From Actinomadura atramentaria DSM 43919 (GTDB taxonomy: Bacteria; Actinomycetota; Actinomycetes; Streptosporangiales; Streptosporangiaceae), in the NCBI RefSeq assembly GCF_000381885.1, contig NZ_KB907209.1:18727-82726 (forward strand): DNA of 64,000 bases, in the 5' to 3' direction. Position numbers and translations under genes: made by a program. The notes below the pieces were generated by a model, which saw only the letters and a program-made list of their open reading frames with translations, was not told the DNA's origin and did no database searches. Positions 9,165-20,053 of the stretch are shown piece after piece. Each line of letters opens with the position of its first letter. Positions within the stretch are counted from its first letter, which is position 1.

Positions 9165-10085
9165 TCAGTCGCCCAGCTCGGCGGCGCATTCGCGCAGGTG
9201 GTCCAGCATGATCCGGGCCGCCGGGGTCAGCGGGCGGCGCGCGGGCAGCGTCACGCCGATCTGGTGGCGGACGGCCGCCAGCTCGACGGGCAGCGCCGCG
9301 ATCTCCGGATCGGCGGCGGTCACCAGCTCCGGCAGCGCCGCGATCATGTCCGTCTCCCGGACGAGCCGCCGCACGGTCAGCACCGACGTGCATTCGACCA
9401 GGTCCTCCGGCAGCGGCACCCCCGAGGACGCGAACGCCTGCTCCAGCTCCCAGCGCAGCGCCGTCTGCTTCAGCGGCAGCACCCACGGGTAGCCGAGCAG
9501 GTCCGCCAGCGACGCCGCCGACGCCGCCGGGTGCCCGCGCCGCGCCACCAGCCGCACCGGCTCGCCGTACAGGGTGATCTGGCGGAGCGCGCGGCCGTCC
9601 TCGATCGGGTTGAGCCGCCCGACGATCAGGTCGATCTCGCCGTCCAGCAGCCGGGGGACCTGCGTGTCGAACGTCGCCTCCCGCACGACGACGGTGATGC
9701 CGGGCCGCTCCCGCTTGAGCGCGGCGATGGCGCGGGGGAGCAGCACGTTGGACCCGGCCAGCAGCGTCCCGACCGTGACGGTGCCGACCGCGCCGTCCGC
9801 GAGCCCGGCGATGCGCTCCCCGGCGCGGCGCAGCTCGGCCTGCACGGCGCGGGCGTGCTCGATGAACACCTCGCCGAACAGGGTGGGCGTGACGCCGCGC
9901 GCGCCGCGCGTGAACAGCTCGACGCCGAGCGCCCGCTCGGCCTCGCGCAGGCTGCGCGTGACGGCGGGCTGCGCCAGGTGCAGCGCCTCGGCGGCGCGCA
10001 GGACGCTGCCGTGGTCGGCAATGGCGGTCACCAGGACCAGGTGCCGCAGCTTGACGCGGCCGCTGAGCAGGTCGGTCTCTCGCAA
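9165..10085 (-). CDS. LysR-family transcriptional regulator
   Basis: A 306-residue regulator. The N-terminal winged helix-turn-helix is visible ([21 protein letters not shown], then [12 protein letters not shown], residues 13-50), followed by the LysR substrate domain. It is divergent from the 3-hydroxyanthranilate operon, the usual arrangement for a LysR activator of an aromatic pathway, so a pathway intermediate is the likely inducer (inference). The start appears to be TTG at 10085, preceded by GGAGGG; no ATG or GTG lies nearby in frame. Its stop is four bases from the hydrolase stop, with no room for a strong terminator. Confidence 0.9.
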   Translation of the reverse strand: MRETDLLSGRVKLRHLVLVTAIADHGSVLRAAEALHLAQPAVTRSLREAERALGVELFTRGARGVTPTLFGEVFIEHARAVQAELRRAGERIAGLADGAVGTVTVGTLLAGSNVLLPRAIAALKRERPGITVVVREATFDTQVPRLLDGEIDLIVGRLNPIEDGRALRQITLYGEPVRLVARRGHPAASAASLADLLGYPWVLPLKQTALRWELEQAFASSGVPLPEDLVECTSVLTVRRLVRETDMIAALPELVTAADPEIAALPVELAAVRHQIGVTLPARRPLTPAARIMLDHLRECAAELGD

Positions 10086-10103
10086 TGTCCCTCCGCACCG
10101 GAA

Positions 10104-10157
10104 GATATGACGGTCTCGGTATGTCCGATCCTACAAACAGTATTAGACAGGCATATC
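10104..10157. promoter_or_regulatory. divergent LysR/operon control region
   Basis: The 127-base gap between the LysR gene and the dehydrogenase is noticeably AT-richer than its surroundings. GATATG (10104-10109) and CATATC (10152-10157) form an inverted pair, and GGTATGTC lies between them. LysR proteins usually bind such dyads beside the promoter they activate. The exact operator cannot be fixed by eye. Confidence 0.35.
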
Positions 10158-10212
10158 CCGCTGGCGCATCATCGGTTCCAGGCCAACGAGGGACGAGGGG
10201 AAGGAGCCGCCC

Positions 10213-11646
10213 ATGCGAGCGGAACACTACGTCGGCGGGGTCTTCCGCGCGGACGGGCCGGAGTTCCCCCTGCTCAGCCCGGTGGACGGCGGCCAGGTCG
10301 GGACGGTCCCCGAGGCGGGCCGCGCGACCGTGGACGAGGCCGTCGCCGCCGCCCGCGCCGCCCTCGACGGCGCGTGGGGCGCCGCCTCGCCGCAGGACCG
10401 CGCCGCCGCGCTCCGCCGCGTCGCGGACGGCATCGACCGCCGCTTCGACGAGTTCGTCGACGCCGAGGTCGCCGACACCGGCAAGCCCCGCGACCTCGCC
10501 GCCACCGTCGACATCCCGCGCGCCGCCGGGAACTTCCGCGCCTACGCCGACCTGCTGTACGGGCAGGCCGAGCAGGCGTACGCCACCGCCGTCCCCGCGT
10601 GGAGCGGCGGCGGGCAGGCGCTGAACTACACGGTCCGCCGCCCGCTCGGCGTCGTCGCCGTCATCTCCCCGTGGAACCTGCCGCTGCTCCTGCTGACGTG
10701 GAAGGTCGCGCCCGCGCTCGCCGCCGGGAACACCGTCGTGGCCAAGCCGTCCGAGGAGACGCCGTCCACCGCGACGCTCCTCGCCCGCGTCATCGACGAG
10801 GCCGGGCTGCCCGCCGGGGCGTTCAACCTCGTCCACGGGCACGGCGCGGACGCGGCCGGGGCGTTCCTCACCGAGCACCCCGGCGTGTCGGCCATCGCGT
10901 TCACCGGCGAGTCCGCGACGGGCGCGTCCATCATGCGGACCGCCGCGAAGCACGTCACGCCCGTCTCGTTCGAGCTGGGCGGCAAGAACCCCGCGCTCGT
11001 CTTCGCCGACGCCGACCTGGACGCCGCCGTGGACGGGACCGTCGCGTCGTCGTTCACCCACTCCGGGCAGATCTGCCTCTGCACCGAGCGCGTCTACGTC
11101 GAGCGCCCGGTGTTCGACGCGTTCGTCGCGCGGCTCGGGGAGCGGGCGCGCGCCCTGCGCGACTACGGCCCGATGATCTCCGCCGGGCACCGCGACAAGG
11201 TCCTGTCCTACTACCGGCTCGCCCGGGAGGAAGGCGCGACGGTCGTCGCGGGCGGCGGCGTCCCGGAGTTCGGCGACGCGCGCGACGGCGGCTACTACGT
11301 CGAGCCGACCGTGCTGACCGGCCTGCCGAACACCGCCCGGACCGTCCGCGAGGAGATCTTCGGCCCCGTCTGCCACGTCGCGCCGTTCGACACCGAGGAC
11401 GAGGCGCTGCGGCTCGCCAACGACAGCCCCTACGGGCTCGCCGCGACCGTCTGGACCCGCGACGTGTCGCGCGCCCACCGCGTCGCGCCGCGCGTCGAGG
11501 CCGGGATCGTCTGGGTCAACGGCTGGAACATCCGCGACCTGCGGACCCCGTTCGGCGGCGTCAAGGCCTCCGGCATCGGCCGCGAGGGCGGGCAGCACTC
11601 GCTGGACTTCTTCTCCGAACCCGTCAACGTCTGCGTCAACCTCTGA
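10213..11646 (+). CDS. 2-aminomuconate 6-semialdehyde dehydrogenase
   Basis: A 477-residue NAD-dependent aldehyde dehydrogenase. The ELGGK motif (about residue 253) carries the general-base Glu, and the nucleophilic Cys is in GQICLC (about residue 286). The sequence resembles 2-hydroxymuconic/2-aminomuconic semialdehyde dehydrogenases (DmpC, AmnC, NbaE). The operon also encodes 3-hydroxyanthranilate dioxygenase and ACMS decarboxylase, whose product is 2-aminomuconate semialdehyde, so the amino substrate is the better assignment. First gene of the operon, with an AAGGAG-like ribosome site, ending eight bases before the next start. Confidence 0.85.
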   Translation: MRAEHYVGGVFRADGPEFPLLSPVDGGQVGTVPEAGRATVDEAVAAARAALDGAWGAASPQDRAAALRRVADGIDRRFDEFVDAEVADTGKPRDLAATVDIPRAAGNFRAYADLLYGQAEQAYATAVPAWSGGGQALNYTVRRPLGVVAVISPWNLPLLLLTWKVAPALAAGNTVVAKPSEETPSTATLLARVIDEAGLPAGAFNLVHGHGADAAGAFLTEHPGVSAIAFTGESATGASIMRTAAKHVTPVSFELGGKNPALVFADADLDAAVDGTVASSFTHSGQICLCTERVYVERPVFDAFVARLGERARALRDYGPMISAGHRDKVLSYYRLAREEGATVVAGGGVPEFGDARDGGYYVEPTVLTGLPNTARTVREEIFGPVCHVAPFDTEDEALRLANDSPYGLAATVWTRDVSRAHRVAPRVEAGIVWVNGWNIRDLRTPFGGVKASGIGREGGQHSLDFFSEPVNVCVNL

Positions 11647-11654
11647 GGACCGCC

Positions 11655-12479
11655 GTGACATCCGAACCGCCCACCGCGCAGGCCATCGAGGACGCCGCCG
11701 CCGCGCTGCGCACCGCGCAGGAGACCGGCGTCCCGTGCGACCCGGTGCGCGCCGCGATCACCACGCTCGACGCGGCCTACGCCGTGCAGCGCGCCAACAC
11801 CGACCGGTGGACCGCCGAGGGCCGCCGGATCAGCGGGCGCAAGATCGGCCTGACGTCCGCCGCCGTCCAGCGCCAGCTCGGCGTCGACAGCCCCGACTTC
11901 GGGACGCTGTTCGCCGACATGGCCGTCCCGGACGGCGCGGAGATCCCCGCCGGGGCCGTCCTCCAGCCCAAGGCCGAGGCCGAGGTCGCGCTCGTCCTGG
12001 ACCGCGACCTGACCGCCGAGCGCAACACCGTCGCGGACCTGATCCGCGCGACCGCGTTCGCGCTGCCCGCGATCGAGGTCGTCGGCAGCCGCGTCCGCGA
12101 CTGGGACATCACGCTCGCCGACACCGTCGCGGACAACGCGTCCTGCGGGCTGTACGTCCTCGGGAACCGGCCCGTCGCGCTCGCGGACGTCGACCTGCGC
12201 GGCTGCGGCATGGTCCTGGAGCGGCGCGGCGAGCAGGTCTCGACCGGCGCGGGCGTCGCCTGCCTCGGCCACCCGCTGCACGCCGCGCTCTGGCTCGCGG
12301 ACACGCTCGCCGCGCTCGGCACGCCGCTGCGCGCGGGCGACACCGTGCTGACCGGCGCGCTCGGCCCGATGGTCGAGGTCGCGCCCGGCGACGTGCTGGA
12401 GGCGCGGATCGAGGGGCTGGGCGACGTCCGCGCCGCGTTCGCGCCCGTGCTGGAGCCCAAGCAGAAGGAGGACGCGTGA
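11655..12479 (+). CDS. 2-oxopent-4-enoate hydratase
   Basis: A 274-residue member of the fumarylacetoacetase-like hydratase/decarboxylase superfamily (MhpD/DmpE type). It should add water to 2-oxopent-4-enoate to give 4-hydroxy-2-oxovalerate. GRKIGLTS near residue 60 and [10 protein letters not shown] near residue 110 match the family; the Glu-x-Glu after Lys is the metal site. It starts with GTG and overlaps the next gene by four bases (GTGA). The next gene encodes a relative, as usual, because hydratase and oxalocrotonate decarboxylase work as a complex. The aldolase that would use the product is not in the window. Confidence 0.85.
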   Translation: MTSEPPTAQAIEDAAAALRTAQETGVPCDPVRAAITTLDAAYAVQRANTDRWTAEGRRISGRKIGLTSAAVQRQLGVDSPDFGTLFADMAVPDGAEIPAGAVLQPKAEAEVALVLDRDLTAERNTVADLIRATAFALPAIEVVGSRVRDWDITLADTVADNASCGLYVLGNRPVALADVDLRGCGMVLERRGEQVSTGAGVACLGHPLHAALWLADTLAALGTPLRAGDTVLTGALGPMVEVAPGDVLEARIEGLGDVRAAFAPVLEPKQKEDA

Positions 12480-13215
12480 CCGTCGAACAGCTCGCCGCCA
12501 CCCTGGACGACGCGCGCCGGAACGCGCGCCCCATCGGCCGCCTCACCGACGCCGCCGACCTCGACGTCGCCACCGCCTACGAGGTCCAGCGCGCCGCCGT
12601 CAAGCGGCGCGAGGCGCGCGGGGAACGGCTCACCGGCGTCAAGATGGGCTTCACCAGCCGCGCGAAGATGGTCCAGATGGGTGTGGACGACGTCATCTGG
12701 GGGCTGCTCACCGACGCCATGCACGTCGGGGCCGACCTGGACGCCTCCGGCCTCATCCACCCCCGCGTCGAACCCGAGATCGCCTACCTCATCGGCCGCG
12801 AGGTCGCCTCGCCCGCCGACGTCGAGTCCGCCGTCGCGGGCGTCGCCGTCGGATTCGAGGTCCTGGACTCCCGCTACGAGGGCTTCTCGTTCGCGCTGCC
12901 CGACGTCATCGCGGACAACGCGTCCGCCGCCGGGTACGGGTTCGGGGCCTGGCACGCGCCCCGCGACCTCGCCAACGTCGGCCTGCTGATGGAGATCGAC
13001 GGGCGCGTGGTGCAGGCCGGTTCGTCCGGCGCGATCCTCGGCGACCCCGTCCGGTCGCTGCGCGCCGCCGCGCGGCTCGCCGCCGCCGCCGGGATCGCGC
13101 TCCAGCCCGGCTGGATCGTCCTGGCGGGCGCGGCCACCGCCGCCGTCCCGCTGCCGCGCGGCGCGCACGTCCGCGTCACCGGCTCGGGCCTCGGCGCGGC
13201 GGAGGTGACGACCCG

Positions 13216-13219
<4 letters not shown>
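12476..13219 (+). CDS. 4-oxalocrotonate (2-oxo-3-hexenedioate) decarboxylase
   Basis: A 247-residue paralogue of the preceding hydratase, matching DmpH/XylI/NbaG-type decarboxylases. GVKMGFTS (about residue 53) corresponds to GRKIGLTS in the hydratase, and VEPEIAYLI carries the metal-binding Glu residues. In the pathway it removes CO2 from 4-oxalocrotonate made by the 2-aminomuconate deaminase. The GTG start overlaps the hydratase stop, and its own stop overlaps the next ATG, consistent with tightly coupled production. Hydratase and decarboxylase are hard to tell apart by eye; the assignment follows length and resemblance. Confidence 0.82.
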
Positions 13220-14224
<1,005 letters not shown>

Positions 14225-14244
14225 CGCGCGTCCAGGAGACTCCC

Positions 14245-15261
14245 TTGACAGTCATCGACGTCCACGCGCACGTCTTCCCCCGGCTCGGCCGGGCCGGGGG
14301 CCGGATGATCGCCGACGCCGGCGAGCCGTGGCTGCGCGTCCACCGCGACGGCACCGGCATGATGATGAGCGGCGACGAGGAGTACCGGCCCGTCGACCAG
14401 GGCCTGTGGGACCCGGCCCGCCGCGTCGCGGACATGGACGCCGCGGGCGTCGACGTCCAGGCCGTCTCGTCCACGCCGCTGATGTTCGGCTACGGCGCCG
14501 AGGCCGCCCGCGCCGCCGACTGGTGCGACCTCGTCAACGACCGCATCCTCGACTACTGCGCGCAGGCCCCCGACCGGCTGCTGCCGCTGTGCCAGGTGCC
14601 GCTGCAGGACACCGAGCTGGCGTGCGCCGCCGCGACCCGCGCCGCCGCGGCCGGGCACCGGGGCGTCCACATCGGCAACCACGTCGGCGACCGCAACATG
14701 GACGATCCAGGCATCCTGGCGTTCCTCGCGCACTGCGCGGACCTCGGCCTGCCCGTCCTCGCCCATCCGTGGGACATGCTCGGCGCGGACCGGATGCGCG
14801 GCCACATGCTCCCGTGGCTGTCGGGGATGCCCGCCGAGACGCAGCTCAGCATCCTGTCGATGATGCTGTCCGGCGCGTTCGAGCGCGTCCCGGAGTCGCT
14901 GCGGCTGTGCTTCTGCCACGGCGGCGGGTCGTTCGCGTTCCTGCTCGGCCGCGCCGACAACGCCTGGCGCAACCGCGACATCGTCCGCGCCGACTCGCCC
15001 GTCCCGCCCTCGGAGTACGTCAAGCGGTTCCACGTCGACTCGGCCGTGTTCGACGGGCGCGCGCTGCGGCTGCTCGTGGACGTCATGGGCGTCGACCGCG
15101 TCATGCTCGGCACCGACTACCCGTTCCCGCTCGGCGAGCAGGACCCCGGCTCGGTCGTCCGGGCCTGCCCGGGGCTGTCGGGGGACGAGCGGGCCCGCAT
15201 CCTCGGCGGGAACGCGGCCGCGTTCTTCGCCCCGGCGGACGCGGGCGTCGCCGCCGTCTGA
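14245..15261 (+). CDS. nbaD: 2-amino-3-carboxymuconate 6-semialdehyde decarboxylase (ACMSD)
   Basis: A 338-residue metal-dependent amidohydrolase-fold decarboxylase acting on the dioxygenase product and giving 2-aminomuconate semialdehyde. The metal ligands are visible: HxH at residues 7-9 (DVHAHVF), His174 (VLAHPWDM), His225 (FCHGGGS) and Asp291 (LGTDYPFP). The start is a TTG with AGGAG seven bases upstream; it gives the standard family length and places the HxH at the N-terminus. Last gene of the operon, followed at once by a strong hairpin. Confidence 0.92.
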   Translation: MTVIDVHAHVFPRLGRAGGRMIADAGEPWLRVHRDGTGMMMSGDEEYRPVDQGLWDPARRVADMDAAGVDVQAVSSTPLMFGYGAEAARAADWCDLVNDRILDYCAQAPDRLLPLCQVPLQDTELACAAATRAAAAGHRGVHIGNHVGDRNMDDPGILAFLAHCADLGLPVLAHPWDMLGADRMRGHMLPWLSGMPAETQLSILSMMLSGAFERVPESLRLCFCHGGGSFAFLLGRADNAWRNRDIVRADSPVPPSEYVKRFHVDSAVFDGRALRLLVDVMGVDRVMLGTDYPFPLGEQDPGSVVRACPGLSGDERARILGGNAAAFFAPADAGVAAV

Positions 15262-15263
15262 GG

Positions 15264-15298
15264 CCGCGCGGCCGTCCCTCGGGGGGACGGCCGCGCGG
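15264..15298. terminator. perfect 15-bp hairpin between convergent genes
   Basis: CCGCGCGGCCGTCCC (15264-15278) pairs perfectly with GGGACGGCCGCGCGG (15284-15298) around a five-base loop. It lies two bases after the ACMSD stop and five before the convergent beta-propeller stop, so it can end transcripts from both sides. There is no U-tract, as is common in actinomycetes. Confidence 0.85.
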
Positions 15299-15303
15299 TC
15301 GCG

Positions 15304-16425
15304 TCACGGGTTCTTCGCGAACGCGATGGCGAGCGGCGCGGAGTTCAGCGTCGCGCTGGCCGTCCCGCCCCGGATCGTCGCGGTGACCCGGTCGGACTCG
15401 GTGCCGATCACCGACACCGTGCCGGTCATCGTGTTGCCGACCCAGACCTCCGTGCCGTCCGGCGACGCGGCGGCGGACGCGGGCAGGCGGCCGACGCGGA
15501 CGTCCTTCAGGTGCCTGCGGGACGCCGCGTCGTACACGCCCACCGAGTCGGCGTTCATGTTCGTGACGTAGACCTTCCTACCGTCCGGCGTGACGGCGAC
15601 CGCCCACGGCTCCGCGCCGCCGGTGATCGTCCCGGCGACCGTGTTCTTGCGGGCGTTGACGACCCAGACGCGGTTCGCGTCCGGCTCGGTGGCGAACAGG
15701 CGCGCGCCGTCGCGGCTGATGGCGAGGCTCTGCGCGGTCGTGATCTTCGGAATCCGCGCGGTGACCCTGCCCTTCGCCGTGTCGATGACGGACACGCCCT
15801 TCGCCGTGGCGACGTAGGCGCGGCGGCCGTCCGGCGCGAACACGACCCGGCGCGGGGCCGAACCCACGTCGATCTTGTGGACGACCCGGTCGGAGGCGGT
15901 GTCGATCACCGCGACCGAGCGCGAGCCGCCGGGGCCCGTGTCGCCGCCGGTGACCGCCGCGTACGCCTGCCGGCCGTCCGGCGCGACCGCGACGTCGCGC
16001 GGGTACGCGCCGACGACGATCGCGCGGCTCGCGCCCGTCGCGGTGTCCACGGCCGTGACCTGGTACTGGCCGGTCACCGCGACGTAGAGGCGGCGCGCGT
16101 CCGGCGTCACCGCGACGCCCTCGGCCGTGTCGGCGCGGACGCTCGTCGAGACGATCGTGTGCGTGACCGCGTCCACCCGCGCGATCCGGCCGCTGCCCGC
16201 CAGCGCGACGTACGCCGAGTAGCCCGGGCCCGTCCGCGTCTGGCTGCGCAGGCCCGGGGACGCGCCCGGCGACGGCGTCCACGACGGCGCGCCCGGCGGG
16301 ACGCCCTGCTCGGTGTCGGCGGCGTCGGGATCGTCCCCGCTCCCCAGCGCCGACGCCGCGACCGGTGCGGCCAGCACCGCCGCGGCGGCGATCCCGCCCG
16401 CGGCCAGCTTGAATCCTCGCGTCAT
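15304..16425 (-). CDS. secreted YVTN-type beta-propeller protein
   Basis: A 373-residue exported protein with an N-terminal signal sequence (basic start, then AAGGIAAAAVLAAPVAASA) and a Ser/Pro-rich linker to about residue 60. Repeated propeller blades of the pattern VAVTPDARRLYVAVTG, VAVAPDGRQAYAAVTG and VAVTPDGRKVYVTN recur at about 40-residue spacing, giving a seven-blade YVTN fold. Such proteins serve as scaffolds or, in some cases, lactonases; no catalytic residues can be named. It begins 16 bases after the phospholipase-like gene on the same strand, so the two are probably co-transcribed and both exported. Confidence 0.85.
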   Translation of the reverse strand: MTRGFKLAAGGIAAAAVLAAPVAASALGSGDDPDAADTEQGVPPGAPSWTPSPGASPGLRSQTRTGPGYSAYVALAGSGRIARVDAVTHTIVSTSVRADTAEGVAVTPDARRLYVAVTGQYQVTAVDTATGASRAIVVGAYPRDVAVAPDGRQAYAAVTGGDTGPGGSRSVAVIDTASDRVVHKIDVGSAPRRVVFAPDGRRAYVATAKGVSVIDTAKGRVTARIPKITTAQSLAISRDGARLFATEPDANRVWVVNARKNTVAGTITGGAEPWAVAVTPDGRKVYVTNMNADSVGVYDAASRRHLKDVRVGRLPASAAASPDGTEVWVGNTMTGTVSVIGTESDRVTATIRGGTASATLNSAPLAIAFAKNP

Positions 16426-16441
16426 GGTCTCTCCTCGCGGC

Positions 16442-17893
16442 TCAGCGGCGCGGGCGCGGCCGGGAGCCGCGCTCCTGGACGGGCTTCTTCTGGGCGGCCC
16501 CGGCCCCCGGCAGCGGCGGCGCGGGCAGGCCGGTGACGTTCGAGACCGCCTTGGCCAGCGGCTTCTTGGTGTTCGGGAGCTTGGGGAACCGCTGCCTGCT
16601 CGGCGCGAAGCCGAACGCGGACGTCAGGTCGCCGAACGTCCGCCGCCGCCACCGCGTGAGGTTCGGGACGGTCACACCGGTGACCTTCTCCAAGAACTGG
16701 AGCGGGGACGTGTGGTCGAAGTTCTCGCCGGCGATCCAGCCGCCCTGAGTCCACGGCGACACGAGCACGCACGGCACGCGGAAACCGCCGCCGATCGGCA
16801 GGCCGCCCACGAACTCGCCGGGCGTCCCGGCGGGCGGCGTCGGCGGCGGGACGTGGTCGAACAGGCCGTCGTTCTCGTCGTAGTTGAGGATGAAGACGGT
16901 CTTCTCCCACACGTCGCGGTTCGACGCGATGGCGTCGATCTTGCTCGCGATGAAGTCCGCGCCCGCGGCGGGCGTGTAGTTCGGATGCTCCGACTGGTAG
17001 CTCGTCGGAATGATCCAGGAGACGGTCGGCAGTTTTCCGTGCTTCGCGTCGTACTCGAACTGGCCGGACGAATACGTCCGCAGGCCGTTCTTGTAGAGCG
17101 GCGAACTCGTCGGCGCGTCCTGGAACGCCTTGAACGGCTCCAGCACATTGCAACCGTAGTTGTCGACCTCCTGGTAGACCTTCCAGCTCACGCCCTTCTC
17201 GGTCAGCGCCTCCGGATAGGTCTTCCACGTGTACGGCGTCGGATCGACGTTCCCGGTGATGGGGCCGCCGTGCTCGCCGGACGGGTCGATGCTCGCGCTC
17301 ATCAGGTACAGCCGGTTCGGCCACGTCGGGCCGAGCACCGAGCAGTGGTAGTGGTCGCAGACCGTGAACTGCTCGGCCAGCGCGAAATGGAACGGGATGT
17401 CCTCGCGCGTGTAGTAGCCCATCACGTACGGCGCTTTCGCGGCCCCGTCGGCGGCGCGGTGCGCGAGCATCCAGTTGTCCATCCGGCCGCCGTTCCACGC
17501 GTCGTGCTGGACGCTCCACGCGTGGCTGGTGGACGGGATCGCCTGGGCGTTGCTCTTGTTCGTGTCGAGGTGGAACGGCAGCGTGTACCCCGCCGGATTC
17601 GCGGGATCGGGCTGGTAGAAGACCGAACGGCCGGTGCCGAGCGTCACCGCGTCCGGATCGGAGAACCCGGCGACGCCGGGCATCGTCCCGAAGTAGTGGT
17701 CGAAACTGCGGTTCTCCTGCATGAGGATCACCACGTGCTCGACGTCGCCGAGGCGGCCGGAACCGCGGGCGGGGCCGGAGGCTAAGGCGCGCCGCACATG
17801 GGGCGGCAGGAATTCGGCGGCGAACGACGCGGCCGCGGCGGTCCCGGCCGCCGTCAGCAGCCGCCGCCGGGTCAGGTGCGCGGAGTCGGGCAT
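16442..17893 (-). CDS. Tat-exported phospholipase C-like phosphoesterase
   Basis: A 483-residue enzyme of the phosphoesterase family that includes bacterial phospholipases C and acid phosphatases. A Tat signal (LTRRRLLTAAG, residues 7-17) precedes the catalytic start motif MQENRSFDHYFGTMPG, which holds the conserved Glu-Asn and Asp residues. NYDENDGLFDHVPPP and the late NFDHTSPLQFLE supply further metal/phosphate ligands. I chose the ATG at 17893 because GGGAG lies nine bases upstream and the Tat motif then sits correctly. Phospholipid head-group hydrolysis is likely, but substrate choice cannot be read. Confidence 0.87.
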   Translation of the reverse strand: MPDSAHLTRRRLLTAAGTAAAASFAAEFLPPHVRRALASGPARGSGRLGDVEHVVILMQENRSFDHYFGTMPGVAGFSDPDAVTLGTGRSVFYQPDPANPAGYTLPFHLDTNKSNAQAIPSTSHAWSVQHDAWNGGRMDNWMLAHRAADGAAKAPYVMGYYTREDIPFHFALAEQFTVCDHYHCSVLGPTWPNRLYLMSASIDPSGEHGGPITGNVDPTPYTWKTYPEALTEKGVSWKVYQEVDNYGCNVLEPFKAFQDAPTSSPLYKNGLRTYSSGQFEYDAKHGKLPTVSWIIPTSYQSEHPNYTPAAGADFIASKIDAIASNRDVWEKTVFILNYDENDGLFDHVPPPTPPAGTPGEFVGGLPIGGGFRVPCVLVSPWTQGGWIAGENFDHTSPLQFLEKVTGVTVPNLTRWRRRTFGDLTSAFGFAPSRQRFPKLPNTKKPLAKAVSNVTGLPAPPLPGAGAAQKKPVQERGSRPRPRR

Positions 17894-18240
17894 CGGTCGT
17901 GCTCCCATCTGTGGAGGGACGCGGGGGAACCCGACTGCCGACGATGAACGCCCCGGCCCGACACCTGCGGGACGGGGCGTGAACAGGAGGCGAACCCACG
18001 CCTGACGAGCGCTCCGTGACAGGCGGGTCACGCGTCGTCCCCACTCTAGGGACGCGCCGCGTCCCACCAGGTCAGCGACACCGAAACCAACGACAAAGCC
18101 TCACACCCGCCCCGCCGGACCGCCACGGCCCGTCCGATGCCGTCCAACCCCGGCGCTCACGCGCCCCCGCGGCCCGACGATTGTCCGGAGCGGGGTCGCG
18201 CCTCCAAGCCGACGCCGCGGGCGACGTCCGGCCCGGCCGC
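17894..18240. other. intergenic region with a short palindrome
   Basis: No convincing gene is seen in these 347 bases. GGGACGCG and CGCGTCCC form a near-perfect 17-base palindrome at 18049-18065, next to a minus-strand TAGAGT that could be a -10 element for the phospholipase-like gene. Several opposing open frames here show no coding character. Confidence 0.4.
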
Positions 18241-19239
18241 CTACGCGCCCCCGCGGAACCGCCCCAGAACCCGCCGCTCCTTCTCCGGCTCCAACCCGAT
18301 CCCGGCGCGCGGCTCCGGGTCTCCCTCGGCCCGCAACCAGTCCCACGTGTCGCGAACGGTCTCCTCCATCGACCGGCAGACCAGCCCGGCCGCACGCGCG
18401 GCGGACGCGTCCACGGTCCGCATCCCCTCGAACTCGGCGCCGGGCGGCAGCCACAACGGCAGTTCCGTCCACCCCTCGACCCCTTCATCCGCGAGCACGT
18501 CCGCCGGAACCCACACCGCCTCCGCGCGGCTCCCGGTCACCGCGACGGCCTCCGCGAGAATCTCGCCCATAGTCGCCCCACCCACCGGCCCGGCCACATT
18601 GAAAACCCCGCTAAGACCACTCTCCAACGCCCCCAGAGTGAACCGAGCGAGATCGCGCACATCAACGAACTGCACATGCGCCCCAGCCTCCCCAGGCGCC
18701 AAGAACTCCCCACCCCGCTCAACCCGCCGCAACCACCAGGGCAACCGCCCGACATTCTCATAAGGCCCGAGAATCAACCCGGGCCGCACAACGAGAGCCG
18801 ACCCCCCGAACGCATCGAGAACAGCCAACTCCCCACCCCGCTTACCCCGCGCATAGTCCTCAACGAACTCATCCGAAGAATCCCCCTCAACCGTCTCCCC
18901 ATCCTCACGAACCCCCACCGGATGCGGCCATGAATAAGCAGAAACGGTAGACACATACCCCCACCTTCCAACCCGCCCCCCAAGCACCCGAACAGCCTCC
19001 CGCGCAACCACAGGAGCCCCGCTCCACGTATCAACAGCAACATCCCACTCCCGCCCAGCGACAGCGGCAGCAAGCGCCCGCCCATCAGTCCGATCCACAA
19101 GAATCCGCTCAACCCCGCCCGGCGCAATCCCCGCCCGCCGCCCCCGATTGAGCGTCGTCACCACATCCCCCCGCCCCACCGCCTCCTCAACCACACTCCG
19201 CCCGACAAACCCACTACCCCCAAGCACAAGAACCCGCAT
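18241..19239 (-). CDS. NAD-dependent epimerase/dehydratase family protein
   Basis: A 332-residue extended short-chain dehydrogenase-like protein. The nucleotide-binding motif GGSGFVG is at residues 7-13, and the middle region VSTVSAYSWPHP occupies the place of the catalytic Ser/Tyr segment, though a canonical YxxxK is only loosely present (DYARGKRGGE). The C-terminal half resembles isoflavone-reductase or sugar-epimerase relatives; no substrate can be named. The coding strand ends many codons in G or T (GGG, GTG, GTT, CTT) where neighbouring genes end in C, which makes the plus strand strikingly A/C-rich from about 18560 to 19330. Confidence 0.82.
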   Translation of the reverse strand: MRVLVLGGSGFVGRSVVEEAVGRGDVVTTLNRGRRAGIAPGGVERILVDRTDGRALAAAVAGREWDVAVDTWSGAPVVAREAVRVLGGRVGRWGYVSTVSAYSWPHPVGVREDGETVEGDSSDEFVEDYARGKRGGELAVLDAFGGSALVVRPGLILGPYENVGRLPWWLRRVERGGEFLAPGEAGAHVQFVDVRDLARFTLGALESGLSGVFNVAGPVGGATMGEILAEAVAVTGSRAEAVWVPADVLADEGVEGWTELPLWLPPGAEFEGMRTVDASAARAAGLVCRSMEETVRDTWDWLRAEGDPEPRAGIGLEPEKERRVLGRFRGGA

Positions 19240-19477
19240 CCCCCACCTATCCCACCTCCCATCCCCCGCAAAACCTCACCACCTGACCCCTCCCGCACAC
19301 TCCTACGCTGCGTACACAGCCAAACGAACTGCGTGAGCAGAAGCATCGATCACCCACACCCAATGCTCACGCACCCATACGGCGGGTTGATCAGCCCCGA
19401 GTACCCGCTGGTCACGCCCGCGCGACGGTACGAGAGATCCAGCGCCTGTGCCGTGATATCCGCAAGCACGGAACACT

Positions 19478-19486
19478 TGCTAGAAT
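19478..19486 (+). promoter_or_regulatory. candidate extended -10 promoter element
   Basis: TGCTAGAAT reads as an extended -10 box (TG, one base, TAGAAT) about 50 bases ahead of the first possible start of the next gene. No good -35 accompanies it. The rest of 19240-19593 is A/C-rich on the left and otherwise holds nothing I recognise. Confidence 0.3.
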
Positions 19487-19593
19487 CCGGAGCTCAGCGA
19501 AGACGGTTCGACAGCATTGGCGCCGGAGAATTCATGGCGCTGACCGAAACGCGATCCGCTCGGATAATGGCACGCCATTTGCCGGAGGTGGAC

Positions 19594-20028
19594 ATGAGCG
19601 AGAAGATCGCGCTCCGCGACGTCGAGGGAAACAACGTCCCATGTTTGCTCGACGTCCGACTAGAAGACGAACTGTGGCTCATCTCGGCGACCATCGAGAC
19701 GGGCGCGACCTGGCACGGCGAAGGCGAAACACTCTTCGAGGCTTTCCGCGCCCTGCGAAGAATTCCAGAATCCGAGGGATTTCGCTTCCTCGTCGCCGGC
19801 GCACGCCTGAACTGCCGACCGACGAGCATGAGCGCCCAAGCGGGCGCCTCGCACGTCGTTCCCCATTACCGCCGTCCATCGTTCAACGTCGTCCGCAACC
19901 TGATCGCCTTCACATTCCACCGCTTCGCCTACCTCGACATCTTCGCCCCCGCGCCCCTGAGAAAAGTAGGCACCGTAGCCGAACAAGACGCCTACATGGA
20001 CGCATGGACAACCCGCGCCCTGAACTGA
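19594..20028 (+). CDS. hypothetical protein
   Basis: A 144-residue soluble protein that I do not recognise. It begins MSEKIALRDVEGN and has an alternating pattern (LWLISATIETGATWHGEGE, then LFEAFRALRRI) suggesting a small alpha/beta domain, with a more basic, aromatic C-terminal half containing paired prolines. The ATG at 19594 follows GGAGG by six bases; a second ATG at 19534 also has GGAGA upstream and would add 20 residues. Codon use is less GC-biased than in surrounding genes. It lies between the epimerase and a decayed recombinase, so it may be recently acquired. Confidence 0.6.
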   Translation: MSEKIALRDVEGNNVPCLLDVRLEDELWLISATIETGATWHGEGETLFEAFRALRRIPESEGFRFLVAGARLNCRPTSMSAQAGASHVVPHYRRPSFNVVRNLIAFTFHRFAYLDIFAPAPLRKVGTVAEQDAYMDAWTTRALN

Positions 20029-20053
20029 CCAAGCATGCACGCGAACCACCCAC

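Noticed and set aside
8905..11661. Very long minus-strand open frame (over 900 codons) across the LysR gene and the dehydrogenase
   Set aside because: It runs antisense to a well-motivated aldehyde dehydrogenase and through the LysR gene in another frame; composition is Arg/Gly/Ala-rich as expected for an antisense shadow in high-GC DNA.
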